DNA from: Plantactinospora mayteni
Lineage (GTDB): Bacteria; Actinomycetota; Actinomycetes; Mycobacteriales; Micromonosporaceae
Length of the DNA: 64,000 bases
NCBI RefSeq assembly: GCF_016862935.1
Contig: NZ_BONX01000012.1
Location: forward strand, 124,001-188,000
Direction of reading: 5' to 3'
Numbering within the stretch: position 1 is the stretch's first letter; each line of letters begins with the position of its first letter. Shown here one piece after another: positions 42,528 through 51,619 of this stretch. The notes beneath the pieces are model-generated. The model did no database searches. It was not told the DNA's origin and worked only from the letters and a program-made list of their open reading frames with translations. The translations under genes and the position numbers were made by a program.

Positions 42528-43676
42528 TCAGCCGGTGGCCCGACCGAGCTGGTCCAGCAGCTCACCGGCCGCCGCGTACGGGTCGAGCGAGCCGTCGGCC
42601 ACCCGGGCGGCGAGCGCCCCGAGCGACGTACCCGCGCGAAGCGAGCCGATCCGGTCCCGGAGGGTGCCCAGCGCGATCGCCTCGACCTCGGCGGCGGCCC
42701 GGGCCTCCCGGCGGCGGCGCAACTCGCCGTGCTCGACCAGCCAGCCGTGGTGCTTCTCCACCGCCGTGACCAGGTCGTCGATCCCCTCGCCCCGGACCGC
42801 CACCGCGCGCACCACGCGCGGTCGCCACTGTCCGGGGCCGCGCTCGCCCAGCGCGATCATGCCGTTGATGTCCCGTACGGTGGCGTCGGCGCCGTCCCGG
42901 TCGGCCTTGTTGACCACGAAGACGTCGGCGATCTCCAGGATGCCGGCCTTGACCGCCTGGATCGCGTCGCCCATTCCCGGCGCCAGCAGCACCAGGGTGG
43001 TGTCGGCCAGCGAGGCGACCTCCACCTCGGCCTGGCCGACCCCGACGGTCTCCACGAGTACGACGTCGCAGCCGGCCCCCTCCAGCACCCGGACCGCCTG
43101 CGGGGTGGCCGCCGCCAGCCCGCCCAGGTGTCCCCGGCTCGACATGGAGCGGATGTAGACCCCGGGGTCGGTGGCGTGGTCCTGCATCCGGACCCGGTCG
43201 CCGAGGATCGCCCCGCCGGTGAACGGGCTGGACGGGTCGACCGCGAGCACCCCGACCCGGTGGTCCCGGGCCCGCAGCGCCCGGACGAGTTCGTTGGTGG
43301 TGGTCGACTTCCCCACCCCGGGCGAGCCGGTCAGCCCGATCACCTGAGCCCGCCCGGTGTACGGCGCCAGCGCCGCCGCGACCTGCGGCAGCAGCTCGTC
43401 ACCGGACTCGACCAGGGTGATCAGCCGGGCCACCGCCCGAGGATCGCCCTGGCGGGCCAGGTCGACCAGCATCGGCACGTCCCGGCTGCGCCGCACCGAC
43501 CCGCTCGGCCCGGCCGACTGCTGAGCCGCCGACTGCGACTCCGCTTGCCGCGAGTCAGCCTGCCGCGACTCCGCTTGCTGCGAGTCCGGCTGCTGCGAGT
43601 CCGGCTGCCGCGAGTCTGCCTGCTGTGGCCCGGCCGGCTTCGGCTCGGGCCGGTCCGCAGCCGACGCTGCCGTCAC
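42528..43676 (-). CDS. meaB: MeaB/ArgK-type GTPase, mutase chaperone
   Basis: 382 aa from GTG 43676, four bases inside the thiolase gene (GTGA overlap). The P-loop GSPGVGKS is at residues 117-124, with [13 protein letters not shown] (Walker B), VVNKAD and the helical C-terminal dimerisation arm. MeaB guards B12-dependent mutases by gating cofactor loading. Members are usually about 330 aa; the extra 60 N-terminal residues are a Gln/Ser/Asp/Glu repeat ([11 protein letters not shown]) coded by 15-bp units. The likely client is the mutase at 39376 or a methylmalonyl-CoA mutase elsewhere. Confidence 0.93.
   Translation of the reverse strand: MTAASAADRPEPKPAGPQQADSRQPDSQQPDSQQAESRQADSRQAESQSAAQQSAGPSGSVRRSRDVPMLVDLARQGDPRAVARLITLVESGDELLPQVAAALAPYTGRAQVIGLTGSPGVGKSTTTNELVRALRARDHRVGVLAVDPSSPFTGGAILGDRVRMQDHATDPGVYIRSMSSRGHLGGLAAATPQAVRVLEGAGCDVVLVETVGVGQAEVEVASLADTTLVLLAPGMGDAIQAVKAGILEIADVFVVNKADRDGADATVRDINGMIALGERGPGQWRPRVVRAVAVRGEGIDDLVTAVEKHHGWLVEHGELRRRREARAAAEVEAIALGTLRDRIGSLRAGTSLGALAARVADGSLDPYAAAGELLDQLGRATG
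43530..43625 (-). repeat. 15-bp tandem repeats coding the MeaB N-terminus
   Basis: About six degenerate 15-base units (CGAGTCCGGCTGCTG-like on the plus strand) encode alternating (Q/R)Q(A/P)(D/E)S. All are in frame. Confidence 0.75.
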
Positions 43677-44872
43677 TCCCGCCCGCCGGCCTGTCCCGGC
43701 ACGTGCACGATCAGCGCGTCGCCCTGGCCACCTCCGCCGCAGAGCGCCGCCGCGCCGGTACCGCCGCCCCGGCGGCGCAGCTCCATCGCCAGGGTGAGCA
43801 CGAGGCGGGCCCCGGACATCCCGATCGGGTGGCCGAGCGCGATCGCACCGCCGTTGACGTTGACGATCTCGTCGGAGACACCGAGATCCCGGATCGACTT
43901 GACGCCGACCTGCGCGAACGCCTCGTTGATCTCGATCAGGTCGAGGTCGCCGACGGCCAGCCCGGCCTTGCGCAGCGCGTGCGCGATGGCGTTCGCCGGC
44001 TGGGCGTGCAGGGAGTTGTCCGGACCCGCCACGTTGCCGTGCGCGCCGATCTCCGCCAGCCAGGTCAGCCCCAGCTCCTTGGCCTTCGCCTTGCTCATCA
44101 CCACCACCGCGCAGGCGCCGTCGGAGATCGGCGAGGAGCTGCCGGCCGTGATCGTCCCGTCCGGGGTGAACGCCGGGCGGAGTCGGGCCAGCGACTCGGC
44201 GGTGGTGTCCGGGCGTACGCCCTCGTCCTCGCCGATCACCAGCGGGTCGCCCTTCCGCTGCGGCACCGTCACCGGGACGATCTCCTCGGCGAAGGCGCCG
44301 TTCTTCTGTGCGGCGGCGGCCCGCTGGTGGCTCGCGGCAGCGAAGGCGTCCTGCTCGGCCCGGCTGATCCCGTGCCGGGCGTTGTGCCGCTCGGTGGACT
44401 CGCCCATCGCGCAGCAGTCCCACGGGTCGGTGAGCCCGTCCAGCGCCATGTGGTCCCGGACGGTCACGTCGCCGTACTTGTAGCCGGCCCGCTGGCCGAG
44501 CAGCAGGTGCGGGGCGTTGGTCATCGACTCCATCCCGCCGGCCACCACGATGTCGAACTCGCCGGCCCGGATGAGCTGGTCGGCCAACGCGATCGCGTCC
44601 AGCCCGGAGAGGCAGACCTTGTTGATCGTCAGCGCCGGTACGGACATCGGGATGCCCGCCTCCACCGCCGCCTGCCGGGCCGGGATCTGTCCGGCACCGG
44701 CCTGGAGCACCTGCCCCATGATCACGTACTGCACCTGGTCGGCGGGGACCCCGGAGCGCTCCAGGGCAGCCCGGATGGCGATGCCACCGAGCTTGGTCGC
44801 CGGGAAGTCCTTGAGGTTGCCGAGCAGCCGACCCATCGGGGTACGGGCGCCGTTGACGATCACGGATGCCAT
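43673..44872 (-). CDS. Acetyl-CoA acetyltransferase (thiolase)
   Basis: 399 aa. The nucleophile is C87 in NKVCLSG; the C-terminal [16 protein letters not shown] supplies the histidine and [12 protein letters not shown] the second cysteine. The length is normal for biosynthetic or degradative thiolases. It condenses two acetyl-CoA or cleaves acetoacetyl-CoA in the cytoplasm. A GGAGG is 11 bases before the ATG. It is the first gene of a two-gene unit with meaB and is divergent from the epimerase across 65 bases. Confidence 0.94.
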   Translation of the reverse strand: MASVIVNGARTPMGRLLGNLKDFPATKLGGIAIRAALERSGVPADQVQYVIMGQVLQAGAGQIPARQAAVEAGIPMSVPALTINKVCLSGLDAIALADQLIRAGEFDIVVAGGMESMTNAPHLLLGQRAGYKYGDVTVRDHMALDGLTDPWDCCAMGESTERHNARHGISRAEQDAFAAASHQRAAAAQKNGAFAEEIVPVTVPQRKGDPLVIGEDEGVRPDTTAESLARLRPAFTPDGTITAGSSSPISDGACAVVVMSKAKAKELGLTWLAEIGAHGNVAGPDNSLHAQPANAIAHALRKAGLAVGDLDLIEINEAFAQVGVKSIRDLGVSDEIVNVNGGAIALGHPIGMSGARLVLTLAMELRRRGGGTGAAALCGGGGQGDALIVHVPGQAGGRE

Positions 44873-44907
44873 GGGAACTGTCGCCTCCGGGGGGACCTGG
44901 CGGAGCG

Positions 44908-44924
44908 CCTTAACGTCGGTTAGG
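44908..44924. promoter_or_regulatory. Imperfect palindrome between thiolase and epimerase
   Basis: CCTTAACGTCGGTTAGG is a near-palindrome (12 of 16 paired positions) in the 65-base divergent gap. It could be the site of a regulator shared by the thiolase-meaB and epimerase transcripts. No partner regulator is adjacent. Confidence 0.4.
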
Positions 44925-44937
44925 TCAGACTAGCCTG

Positions 44938-45408
44938 GTGGACGACGACGACCCGGACGGCCCTGCTGCCGACTATCTCACAGGCATCGGCCTGCTCGGC
45001 ATCGATCACGTCGGAGTGGCCGTACCCGACCTCGACGTGGCGATCGAGTTCTACCAGCGGGTCTTCGGGATGCGCTGCGTGCACACCGAGACCAACCCCG
45101 AGCAGGGGGTCCGGGAGGCGATGCTCCAGGTCGGCGCGGAGCCGTCCGGCGGCTGCGTGCAACTGCTGGCGCCGCTGACCCCGGACTCCACGATCGCGAA
45201 GTTCCTGGACCGCAGCGGGCCGGGGGTGCAGCAGGTCGCCTACACGGTGGCGGACATCGACGTCGCCTGCACGGCGCTGCGCGACCGGGGCGTACGGGTG
45301 CTCTACGAGACGCCGAGACGCGGTACCGCCGGCTCCCGGGTCAACTTCGTGCACCCCCGGGACGCCGGCGGCGTACTGGTGGAACTGGTCGAACCCGCCG
45401 CCTCCTGA
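44938..45408 (+). CDS. mce: Methylmalonyl-CoA epimerase
   Basis: 156 aa from GTG 44938, perhaps leaderless. It is a glyoxalase/VOC fold: IGLLGIDHVGVAVPDLDVAIEFYQRVFGM opens with the first metal histidine, then VQLLAPLTPDSTIAKFLDRSGPGVQQVAYTVADID, and the end GTAGSRVNFVHPRDAGGVLVELVE carries the metal glutamate. It should epimerise (2S)- to (2R)-methylmalonyl-CoA and so feed the mutase step. Length is typical. It converges with the oxygenase gene. Confidence 0.93.
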   Translation: MDDDDPDGPAADYLTGIGLLGIDHVGVAVPDLDVAIEFYQRVFGMRCVHTETNPEQGVREAMLQVGAEPSGGCVQLLAPLTPDSTIAKFLDRSGPGVQQVAYTVADIDVACTALRDRGVRVLYETPRRGTAGSRVNFVHPRDAGGVLVELVEPAAS

Positions 45409-45435
45409 GCACGGCGGGCGGAACGGCACCGATCG

Positions 45436-46317
45436 TCAGGCCGGCACGGTGTCGTACGCCTCGACCAGCTCGGCCGGCAGCGGCGCCAGGTCGGTGGCCC
45501 GATGGAAGTCGCCGAGGGTGGTGCCGGTGCACTCCGAGTCGACGTTGCGGGCGCCGGCCCGATCCCGCACGTCGCGCAGGTTGACCGCCCGGAAGTCGAC
45601 GGAGAACCTGGTCCGGCCGGAGGTGTTCGGCACGGTGGTGTGCAGTTGGGCGCCGGAGAAGACCAGCACCCCGCCGGGCGGCGTGATCACCCTCAGGTCC
45701 GGCTCCCGCTCCAACTCCTGCTCCAGCCCGGGCTGCCGGCGGGTCTCGGCGTGCACCTGCGCGGCGGCGGCGGTCCGGCCGTGCGCCACCCACTGCGCGT
45801 AGTTGTAGTCCCGGGAACTGTTCCGTACCCCGGTGTCGAAGTATCTCGGGTGGAAGGCCATCACGTTGGCCTCGGTCACGTCGTAGACCGGGACCCAGAA
45901 GTTGAGCTGGGACATCGGCGCGGAGAACCAGGTGTCCCGGTGCGACTCGAACTGGAGCGTCAGCCCCGCGTTGAGGTATTCGCTGGTCATCGAGCGCAGC
46001 CGGGGTACGTCGAAGTAGGTCTGCACCGGGTCGGCGCCCAGGTCGGAGAGGAGCCCCCGGACGAGTTCGGCACTGCGCGGGTGGTTGATGAAGCTGGGCT
46101 TCAGCTCGGCCAGTACGCCGACGTAGTCGGGGCCGGCCAGGTGGTGCTGGGCCTCCGGCGGGAAGTGCGGCGCGAACGCGGTCTCGGTCATCTGCCGGGC
46201 GAAGGCGACCAGCGCCATCGAGTGCGGCGTCGGCGAGTAGACGAACAGGTCCCCGGCGAAGAGCCGTGCCCGACGCTCGTCGTCGGACATCGGCGAGTCG
46301 AAGTGCAGCACCGTCAC
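45436..46317 (-). CDS. Fe(II)/2-oxoglutarate oxygenase-like protein
   Basis: 293 aa from GTG 46317, which has GGAGG five bases upstream; a GTG at 46365 would add 16 residues but has no ribosome site. The likely facial triad is H126-x-D128 (ESHRDTW) with H226 (AQLHTTVPN). An arginine in the following GRTRFSVDFR segment would bind 2-oxoglutarate. The strand before it, PPGGVLVFSGAQLH, is typical of the double-stranded beta-helix. The closest broad group is the phytanoyl-CoA dioxygenase-like family. Substrate and pathway are unknown. Confidence 0.72.
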   Translation of the reverse strand: MTVLHFDSPMSDDERRARLFAGDLFVYSPTPHSMALVAFARQMTETAFAPHFPPEAQHHLAGPDYVGVLAELKPSFINHPRSAELVRGLLSDLGADPVQTYFDVPRLRSMTSEYLNAGLTLQFESHRDTWFSAPMSQLNFWVPVYDVTEANVMAFHPRYFDTGVRNSSRDYNYAQWVAHGRTAAAAQVHAETRRQPGLEQELEREPDLRVITPPGGVLVFSGAQLHTTVPNTSGRTRFSVDFRAVNLRDVRDRAGARNVDSECTGTTLGDFHRATDLAPLPAELVEAYDTVPA

Positions 46318-46519
46318 TGCGGCCTCCTGCGGTAGCTCCCGGTAGGTCTGTGCCCAGCGGGTCACGCTGGGTCTGCGCAGCGGTCACGCTAGGCCGCCGG
46401 CCGGCGGCCCGGAATGCGCCGACCGGTCGGGCCGGGGCCCGTGTCGACAATCCGACTTCGCGTTCGGTGTCCGGCCGGAAACGCCCGGTGCGGGGCGCCG
46501 GGCCACATAGAGTCGGGCG

Positions 46520-47563
46520 ATGCCGCCCGCGCAGCCCTTCGCGCCCGCCGCCACCCCGGCGACACCGACCCCGCGTACCGGGTCGCCGGCCGCACCGGCC
46601 GGGTCCGGTCCCGCCGGGTTACGCCCGTTCCGGTTCACCGCCGCGATGCCCGGGTTGGACCGGCCGGTGGCCCGGTGGCGTGACGAGATCCGCCGGATCG
46701 AGGACCTCGGCTTCGACTCGGTCTCGGTCTCCGACCACTTCACGGGCGGCTGGGCGATGGACCCGCTGGTGGCGATGACGGTGGCCGCCGAGGCCAGCAC
46801 CCGGCTCAGAGTGCTGGGCATGGTCTTCTGCAACGACTTCCGGCATCCGGTACTCCTGCACAAGGCGCTGGCCAACCTCGACGTCTTCTCCGGCGGCCGG
46901 GTGGAGATCGGCCTCGGCGCCGGATGGCTGCGCGACGACCACGACGCGGCCGGGCTGCCCTTCGACCCCCCGGCGGTACGCGTCGCCCGGCTGGCCGAGT
47001 CGATCGAGATCCTGCTCCGGCTCTTCGGCGACAAGCCGGTCGACTTCACCGGTCGGCACTACCGGGTCAGCGGGCTGCTCGGGTTGCCGGAGCCGGTGCA
47101 GCGCCCCCACCCCCCGCTGCTGGTCGGTGGCGGCAGCCGGCGGATCCTCGAACTCGCCGGTCGGCGCGCCGACATCATCGGGATCAACCCCCGGCTCGCC
47201 CCGGACGTCGACCCGCTGGCCGCCCTCGCCGAGATGAGTCCGGAGCGCTTCGCCCGGAAGCTGGCCTGGGCCCGGGACGCGGCGACGGCCGCCGGGCGGG
47301 ATCCGGCCGACCTGGAGTTCCAGTCCCGGATGTTCGACGTACGGGTGGTGCACCGGGGCGTCGCGCATCGCGCCTCGTCCAGTCACGCCCGACTCGTCGA
47401 CCCGGCCGCGCTGGCCGCCTCGCCGTCGGTACTGCACGGCAGCGTGTCCGAGTGCGTCGACAGGCTCCTCGCGCTCCGCGACCGGTACGGCGTCAGCTAT
47501 CTGCACCTCGGCGGCAACCTGGACGCCGCCGCCCCGATCGTGGCCCGGCTGGCCGGACGATGA
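46520..47563 (+). CDS. LLM-class (F420/FMN-dependent) oxidoreductase
   Basis: 347 aa. After an Ala/Pro-rich leader (1-35) the luciferase-like TIM barrel shows RRIEDLGFDSVSVSDHF, RVLGMVFCNDFRHPVLLHKALANLDVFSGGRVEIGLGAGW and PPLLVGGGSRRILELAGRRADIIGI. The DVFSGGR and GAGW segments are diagnostic and often accompany F420 use. The TAGAGT at 46508-46513 could be a -10 of a leaderless message. It may start later, near FRFTAAMPG (about residue 37). The substrate is unknown. Confidence 0.88.
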   Translation: MPPAQPFAPAATPATPTPRTGSPAAPAGSGPAGLRPFRFTAAMPGLDRPVARWRDEIRRIEDLGFDSVSVSDHFTGGWAMDPLVAMTVAAEASTRLRVLGMVFCNDFRHPVLLHKALANLDVFSGGRVEIGLGAGWLRDDHDAAGLPFDPPAVRVARLAESIEILLRLFGDKPVDFTGRHYRVSGLLGLPEPVQRPHPPLLVGGGSRRILELAGRRADIIGINPRLAPDVDPLAALAEMSPERFARKLAWARDAATAAGRDPADLEFQSRMFDVRVVHRGVAHRASSSHARLVDPAALAASPSVLHGSVSECVDRLLALRDRYGVSYLHLGGNLDAAAPIVARLAGR

Positions 47564-47677
47564 CCGCAGCGGATCCCTGCGGCGGGAGGGGTTTCGGAAC
47601 CGGCCGCGACAGGAGTCGTCCGGAGGTCCTCCGAGTACAGTAGATCCGGTAAACAGGAACGCGTCCGGCGGGTTGAG

Positions 47678-47706
47678 TTGACCTTGTGAACTGGGCGCGA
47701 TAGTAC
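47678..47706 (+). promoter_or_regulatory. Promoter of the first coiled-coil gene
   Basis: TTGACC at 47678-47683 and TAGTAC at 47701-47706 have a 17-base spacer and lie about 50 bases before the ATG at 47754. Confidence 0.6.
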
Positions 47707-47753
47707 GGCTCGGGCCTTGCGAAGCACCCCGGTAAGTCTGCAAGTATGTCCCA

Positions 47754-49022
47754 ATGCCCCAGCAGCCGTCCTCCCCTCTCGCGTTCTTCGACAACGCGAA
47801 CTCGCAACCAGACTTCACGGTGGCCCTGCGCGGCTACGACCGTGAGCAGGTCAACAGCCACCTGGGCCGATTGACCGCCGCACTGAACCAGTCCGAGCAG
47901 GCCCGCGCCGAGGCCGAGCAGCGGATGAACGACGCACAGCGCCGGCTCCGCCAGGCCGAGCAGCGACTCGCGTCGGTCGAGCAGAAGCTCACCGACACCA
48001 ACAAGCAGCTCGAGGAGAACAACCGCCCCACCCTCTCCGGCCTGGGCACCCGGGTCGAGCAGATCCTGCGCCTCGCCGAGGAGCAGGCGAACGACCACCG
48101 CGGCGAGGCCAAGCGCGAGTCGGAGGGCATCCTCTCGGCCGCCCGGCTGGAGGCGCGGGAGATCACCGACAAGGCCCGCGCCGAAGCCGCCGCGATGAAG
48201 GCCAGCGCCGAACGGGAGGCGGGCAGCGTACGCACCGCCGCCGAGCGGGAGGCCGCCGAGGCCCGGGTACAGGCCCGCCGGGAGGCGGACACCCTGCGCG
48301 CCGACGCCGAGCGGGAGACCAAGCAGCTCCGTACGGTGACCGCGCACGAGGTCGCCGAACTCAAGTCCACCGTCGAGCGGGAGGTGGCCACCCTCCGGGC
48401 CACCGCCGAGCGGGAGATCACCCAGCAGCGTGCCAAGGCGGCCCGGGAGGCCGAGGAGAAGCGCGCCGAGGCGACCAAGCTGCTCACCGACGCCCGGGAC
48501 AAGCGCGACAAGGACCTCCAGGCGCTGGAGCTCCAACTCGCCGAGCGCCGGGAGAAGGCCGAGCGCGAGGAGTCGGAGCGGCACGCCGCGCAGGTGGCCC
48601 AGACCCAGAAGCTGGTCGCCGAGGCCGAGCAGCGGGCCCGGGCGGCACAGGACCGCGCCAAGGAGATCGAGCAGCGGGCCGAGGCGCGTCGGGTGGAGTC
48701 GGAGCGGAGCGCCAACGAGACCATCGACAAGGCGAAGGCGCTCGCCGACAAGACCCTCAACGAGGCCCGCGCCGAGGCGCACCGCCTGCTCACCGAGGCG
48801 CGTACCGAGGCCGACCTGACCACCCAGGCAGCTCGCCGCGAGGTCGAGGACCTCACCCGGCAGAAGGACGCCGTCACCTCGCAGCTCGGCCAGATGCTCT
48901 CCGGCCTGGCCGGCATCGTGCCGGGTGTGGGTGGGGCAGCCGCCAAGCCCGAGGCGCCGAAGGCGCCCGCCGCCGAGAAGGCCGAGGCGGAGGAGCGGGT
49001 TCCCGCCGACGCGACGAGCTGA
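47754..49022 (+). CDS. DivIVA-motif coiled-coil protein 1 (FilP/Scy-like)
   Basis: 422 aa. Near the N-terminus FTVALRGYDREQVNSHLGRL (about residues 22-41) is the DivIVA-type membrane-association motif. Residues 44-370 are an almost unbroken Ala/Glu/Arg coiled coil, with a small break at NNRPTLSGLGTRVEQIL. The tail is Pro/Ala/Glu-rich. In Streptomyces such proteins (FilP, Scy) form cytoskeletal filaments at hyphal tips and position the polarisome. There is no signal peptide. A large hairpin follows the stop. Confidence 0.85.
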   Translation: MPQQPSSPLAFFDNANSQPDFTVALRGYDREQVNSHLGRLTAALNQSEQARAEAEQRMNDAQRRLRQAEQRLASVEQKLTDTNKQLEENNRPTLSGLGTRVEQILRLAEEQANDHRGEAKRESEGILSAARLEAREITDKARAEAAAMKASAEREAGSVRTAAEREAAEARVQARREADTLRADAERETKQLRTVTAHEVAELKSTVEREVATLRATAEREITQQRAKAAREAEEKRAEATKLLTDARDKRDKDLQALELQLAERREKAEREESERHAAQVAQTQKLVAEAEQRARAAQDRAKEIEQRAEARRVESERSANETIDKAKALADKTLNEARAEAHRLLTEARTEADLTTQAARREVEDLTRQKDAVTSQLGQMLSGLAGIVPGVGGAAAKPEAPKAPAAEKAEAEERVPADATS

Positions 49023-49053
49023 CCCGACGCCGGTCGCGGGTCGGACTGCGGGG

Positions 49054-49106
49054 CAGCAGCACGGCCGGGGCCGTACCGGAACTTCCGGTACGGCCCCAAG
49101 TGCTGC
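49054..49106 (+). terminator. Long hairpin after coiled-coil gene 1
   Basis: GGGGCCGTACCGGAA at 49067-49081 pairs exactly with 49083-49097, and an outer GCAGCAC at 49054-49060 pairs with GTGCTGC at 49100-49106. The single-base loop suggests that the DNA may also act as a cruciform. Confidence 0.82.
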
Positions 49107-49215
49107 GCGGCGTACGGTCCGATAGGTCTGACAATGTCACCACCAGCGAGCTTCGTCCCATCAAGCCCCGCCGGGTATCGCCGCAGAACTGGGCGACCCG
49201 TGTGAGGATGGGAGT

Positions 49216-51444
49216 ATGTCGCACGGCGAGGAACTGTTTGCCCTGAACGGGGACGTGGCTACGGAGCCGAGCTTCGAGCCGGCCTTTCGGGGCTACGACA
49301 AGGGGCAGGTGGATCGGTACGTCGCTCGCGCCGAGAACGACATCGCCACCCTGGCGGCCCAGCGTGAGCACGCGTACACCCAGATCCACAATCTGGCCGG
49401 CCAGGTCGAGGTGCTGCAACGCGACCTCACGGCGGTACGCCGGCAGATCGGCGTGGTCGACCGGGCGTCGTTCCGGCACCTCGGTCCGGTGGTCGAACAG
49501 ATCCTGACGCTCGCCGAGGAGCAGGCCGAGATCATCCACCGGGACACCCTCCAGGAGATCGAGGCCCGCCGGGCTGAGGCGGAGCAGGTGCTCGAGGATG
49601 CCCGCCAGCAGGCCGCCGACGCCCTGCGTGACTTCGAACTCGCCCTCGCCGCCCGCCGCGCGGAGGAGGAGAAGGTCAACACGGCCCGCCGGGCGGAGGC
49701 GGACGCCGCCGTCGCCGCCGCCGCCGAGGAGGCGAGCCGGCTCCGCGAGGCCGCCCAGGCCGCCTTCGAAAAGACCAAGCAGGAGGGCTCCGAGCTGCGC
49801 AACCGGGCCGCCGAGGAGGCGAACCGGCTGCGTGAGGCCAGCCAGGCGGCGCACGCCAAGGCCGTACAGGAGGCGAAGCAGCTCCGGGACACGGCCGAGC
49901 AGGAGGCGAACCGGCTCACCGAGCTGACCAACCAGCAGGCCCGGGAGCTGACCGAGCGGACCGAGCGGGAGAGCCAGCAGGTCGTCGAGCGGGCCCGCCA
50001 GGAGTCGGCCCGGCTGCGGCACGCGGCCCAGCACGAGGCCAACCGGCTACGCGATGCCGCGCAGCAGGAGGCGACCCGGTTGCGCGAGGCCGGACAGGCG
50101 GCGCACGTCAAGGCCCAGCAGGAGGCGCAGCGGCTCACCGACGCGGCGAGCCAGGAGGCCGACCGCATGATCGAGATCGCCAAGCAGGAGGCCACCCGGC
50201 TGCGCGAGGCCGGCCAGGGGCTGCACGCCAAGGCCAAGCACGAGGCCACCCAGCTCCGCGAGGCCGGCCAGGCGGCGCACGCCAAGGCCCAGCAGGAGGC
50301 GACCCGGATCAACGAGGAGACCGCCGAGTACGTCCGCAAGTCCCGGGCCGACGTCGAGGACTACGCCCAGAAGGTACGGGCGGAGACGCAGCAGGAACTG
50401 GGCGCCTGGCGGGCCGGCGTCGAGCAGGAGGTGAACCGGCGCCGTACCGCTGCCGAGGCGGAACTCACCGCCCAGCGGAGCGCGGCCGAGCAGGAACTCG
50501 CCGCCGGCCGGGCCGCGCTGGAGGAGGAACTCGCCGCCTACCGGGCCGGGGCCGACCGCGAGTTCAACCAGCGCACGTCCGAGCTGGAGCAGGGGTTCCA
50601 GCAGCGGCAGGCCGAACTGGAGCAGCAGTTCGACGCGCGGCGGACCGAGCTGGAGGAGTCGTACGAGACCCGCCGGGCGGAGATCGAGGGCGGCGCCGAC
50701 CGGGTCCGCCAGGAGGCCGACGAGTACGCCGCCCAGGTGCGCGGGGCGGCCGACGAGCAGGCCGTGGAGATCCGCCGGGAGGCCGAGGAGCGCCTCGCCG
50801 AGTTGCAGCGGCAGGCCGACGAGCAGGCCGCGACGTCCCGCCGGCAGTTCGAGGAGTACATGGCCACCGCGCAGCAGCACCTGGCCACCACCCAGCAGCA
50901 CCTGGCGAGTACCCAGCAGGAGTCGGCCGCCGGCCGGCAGCAGTTGGCCGAGGTGATGCAGGAGATCGCCGAGGCGCAGCAGGCGCTCGCCGACATCCGG
51001 CAGGAGACGGTCGCCTCCCGCCAGGAGTCCGACCGGATCCAGCGGCAGCTTGCCACCGCGCGGGACCAGCTCGCCGGTGAGCAGGACCGGTTGACCGGTA
51101 CGGAGCAGTCGGCCCAGCAGGCCGAGCAGCAGTTGGCGCAGGCCGAGGCGGACATGCAGCAGATCGTCGAGGCCGCCGCCGAGCAGGTCGCCGCCGACCA
51201 GCACGCCGGATCGGCGGACGGCGAGAAGTCCGGGGCGGGCCGGGTTACCGAGCCGGTGACCGGCGGGGCCGACGGTGGCAGCATCGACGGCGAGCCGACC
51301 GTGGCCGCGGTGCCCGGCACCGGTGGCCGGGAGCCGATGCCGACCCGGATCACCAGCACCGGCGACGCCGGAAAGCGGAGCGGCAAGCCGACGGTCGAGG
51401 ACCAGGGCACCAAGTCGAACAAGGTCACCGTCGACTCCGAGTAG
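49216..51444 (+). CDS. DivIVA-motif coiled-coil protein 2 (Scy-like)
   Basis: 742 aa. FEPAFRGYDKGQVDRYVARAENDIATLAAQ (residues about 20-49) is the DivIVA-like start, shared with coiled-coil protein 1. About 600 residues of coiled coil follow, with repeated units such as QEA(N/T)RLREAGQAAHAKAQ spaced by 15-30 residues, a Gln-rich part (TAQQHLATTQQHLASTQQ) and a Ser/Gly/Thr tail ending KVTVDSE. It is probably a cytoskeletal scaffold for polar growth. The gene has its own upstream gap of 193 bases. Its last 42 bases recur at 52096-52137. Confidence 0.86.
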   Translation: MSHGEELFALNGDVATEPSFEPAFRGYDKGQVDRYVARAENDIATLAAQREHAYTQIHNLAGQVEVLQRDLTAVRRQIGVVDRASFRHLGPVVEQILTLAEEQAEIIHRDTLQEIEARRAEAEQVLEDARQQAADALRDFELALAARRAEEEKVNTARRAEADAAVAAAAEEASRLREAAQAAFEKTKQEGSELRNRAAEEANRLREASQAAHAKAVQEAKQLRDTAEQEANRLTELTNQQARELTERTERESQQVVERARQESARLRHAAQHEANRLRDAAQQEATRLREAGQAAHVKAQQEAQRLTDAASQEADRMIEIAKQEATRLREAGQGLHAKAKHEATQLREAGQAAHAKAQQEATRINEETAEYVRKSRADVEDYAQKVRAETQQELGAWRAGVEQEVNRRRTAAEAELTAQRSAAEQELAAGRAALEEELAAYRAGADREFNQRTSELEQGFQQRQAELEQQFDARRTELEESYETRRAEIEGGADRVRQEADEYAAQVRGAADEQAVEIRREAEERLAELQRQADEQAATSRRQFEEYMATAQQHLATTQQHLASTQQESAAGRQQLAEVMQEIAEAQQALADIRQETVASRQESDRIQRQLATARDQLAGEQDRLTGTEQSAQQAEQQLAQAEADMQQIVEAAAEQVAADQHAGSADGEKSGAGRVTEPVTGGADGGSIDGEPTVAAVPGTGGREPMPTRITSTGDAGKRSGKPTVEDQGTKSNKVTVDSE

Positions 51445-51450
51445 GTCCCC

Positions 51451-51496
51451 GCACGCGTAACGGGCCGATGCCAACGCACCGGCCCGTTACGCGTGC
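51451..51496 (+). terminator. Terminator hairpin after coiled-coil gene 2
   Basis: GCACGCGTAACGGGCC at 51451-51466 pairs perfectly with 51481-51496 (a further G-C extends it) around a 12- to 14-base loop, six bases past the stop. Confidence 0.85.
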
Positions 51497-51619
51497 TGGG
51501 CGTGTGAGCGGACTGGTCAGCGTTCAAACGCCGTTCAGTCTGCCTCCAGTCACTCGCCCTAGGTTCGGTACCTGTCGATCGGCATCGTCAGTCCCCTACC
51601 CGCAAGGGAGAGAAGACCT

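Noticed and set aside
42528-44423. 631-aa frame suggesting a MeaB fusion
   Set aside because: The part before 43676 is out of frame with, and antisense-free over, the thiolase gene; the GTG at 43676 with a GTGA overlap is the natural start.
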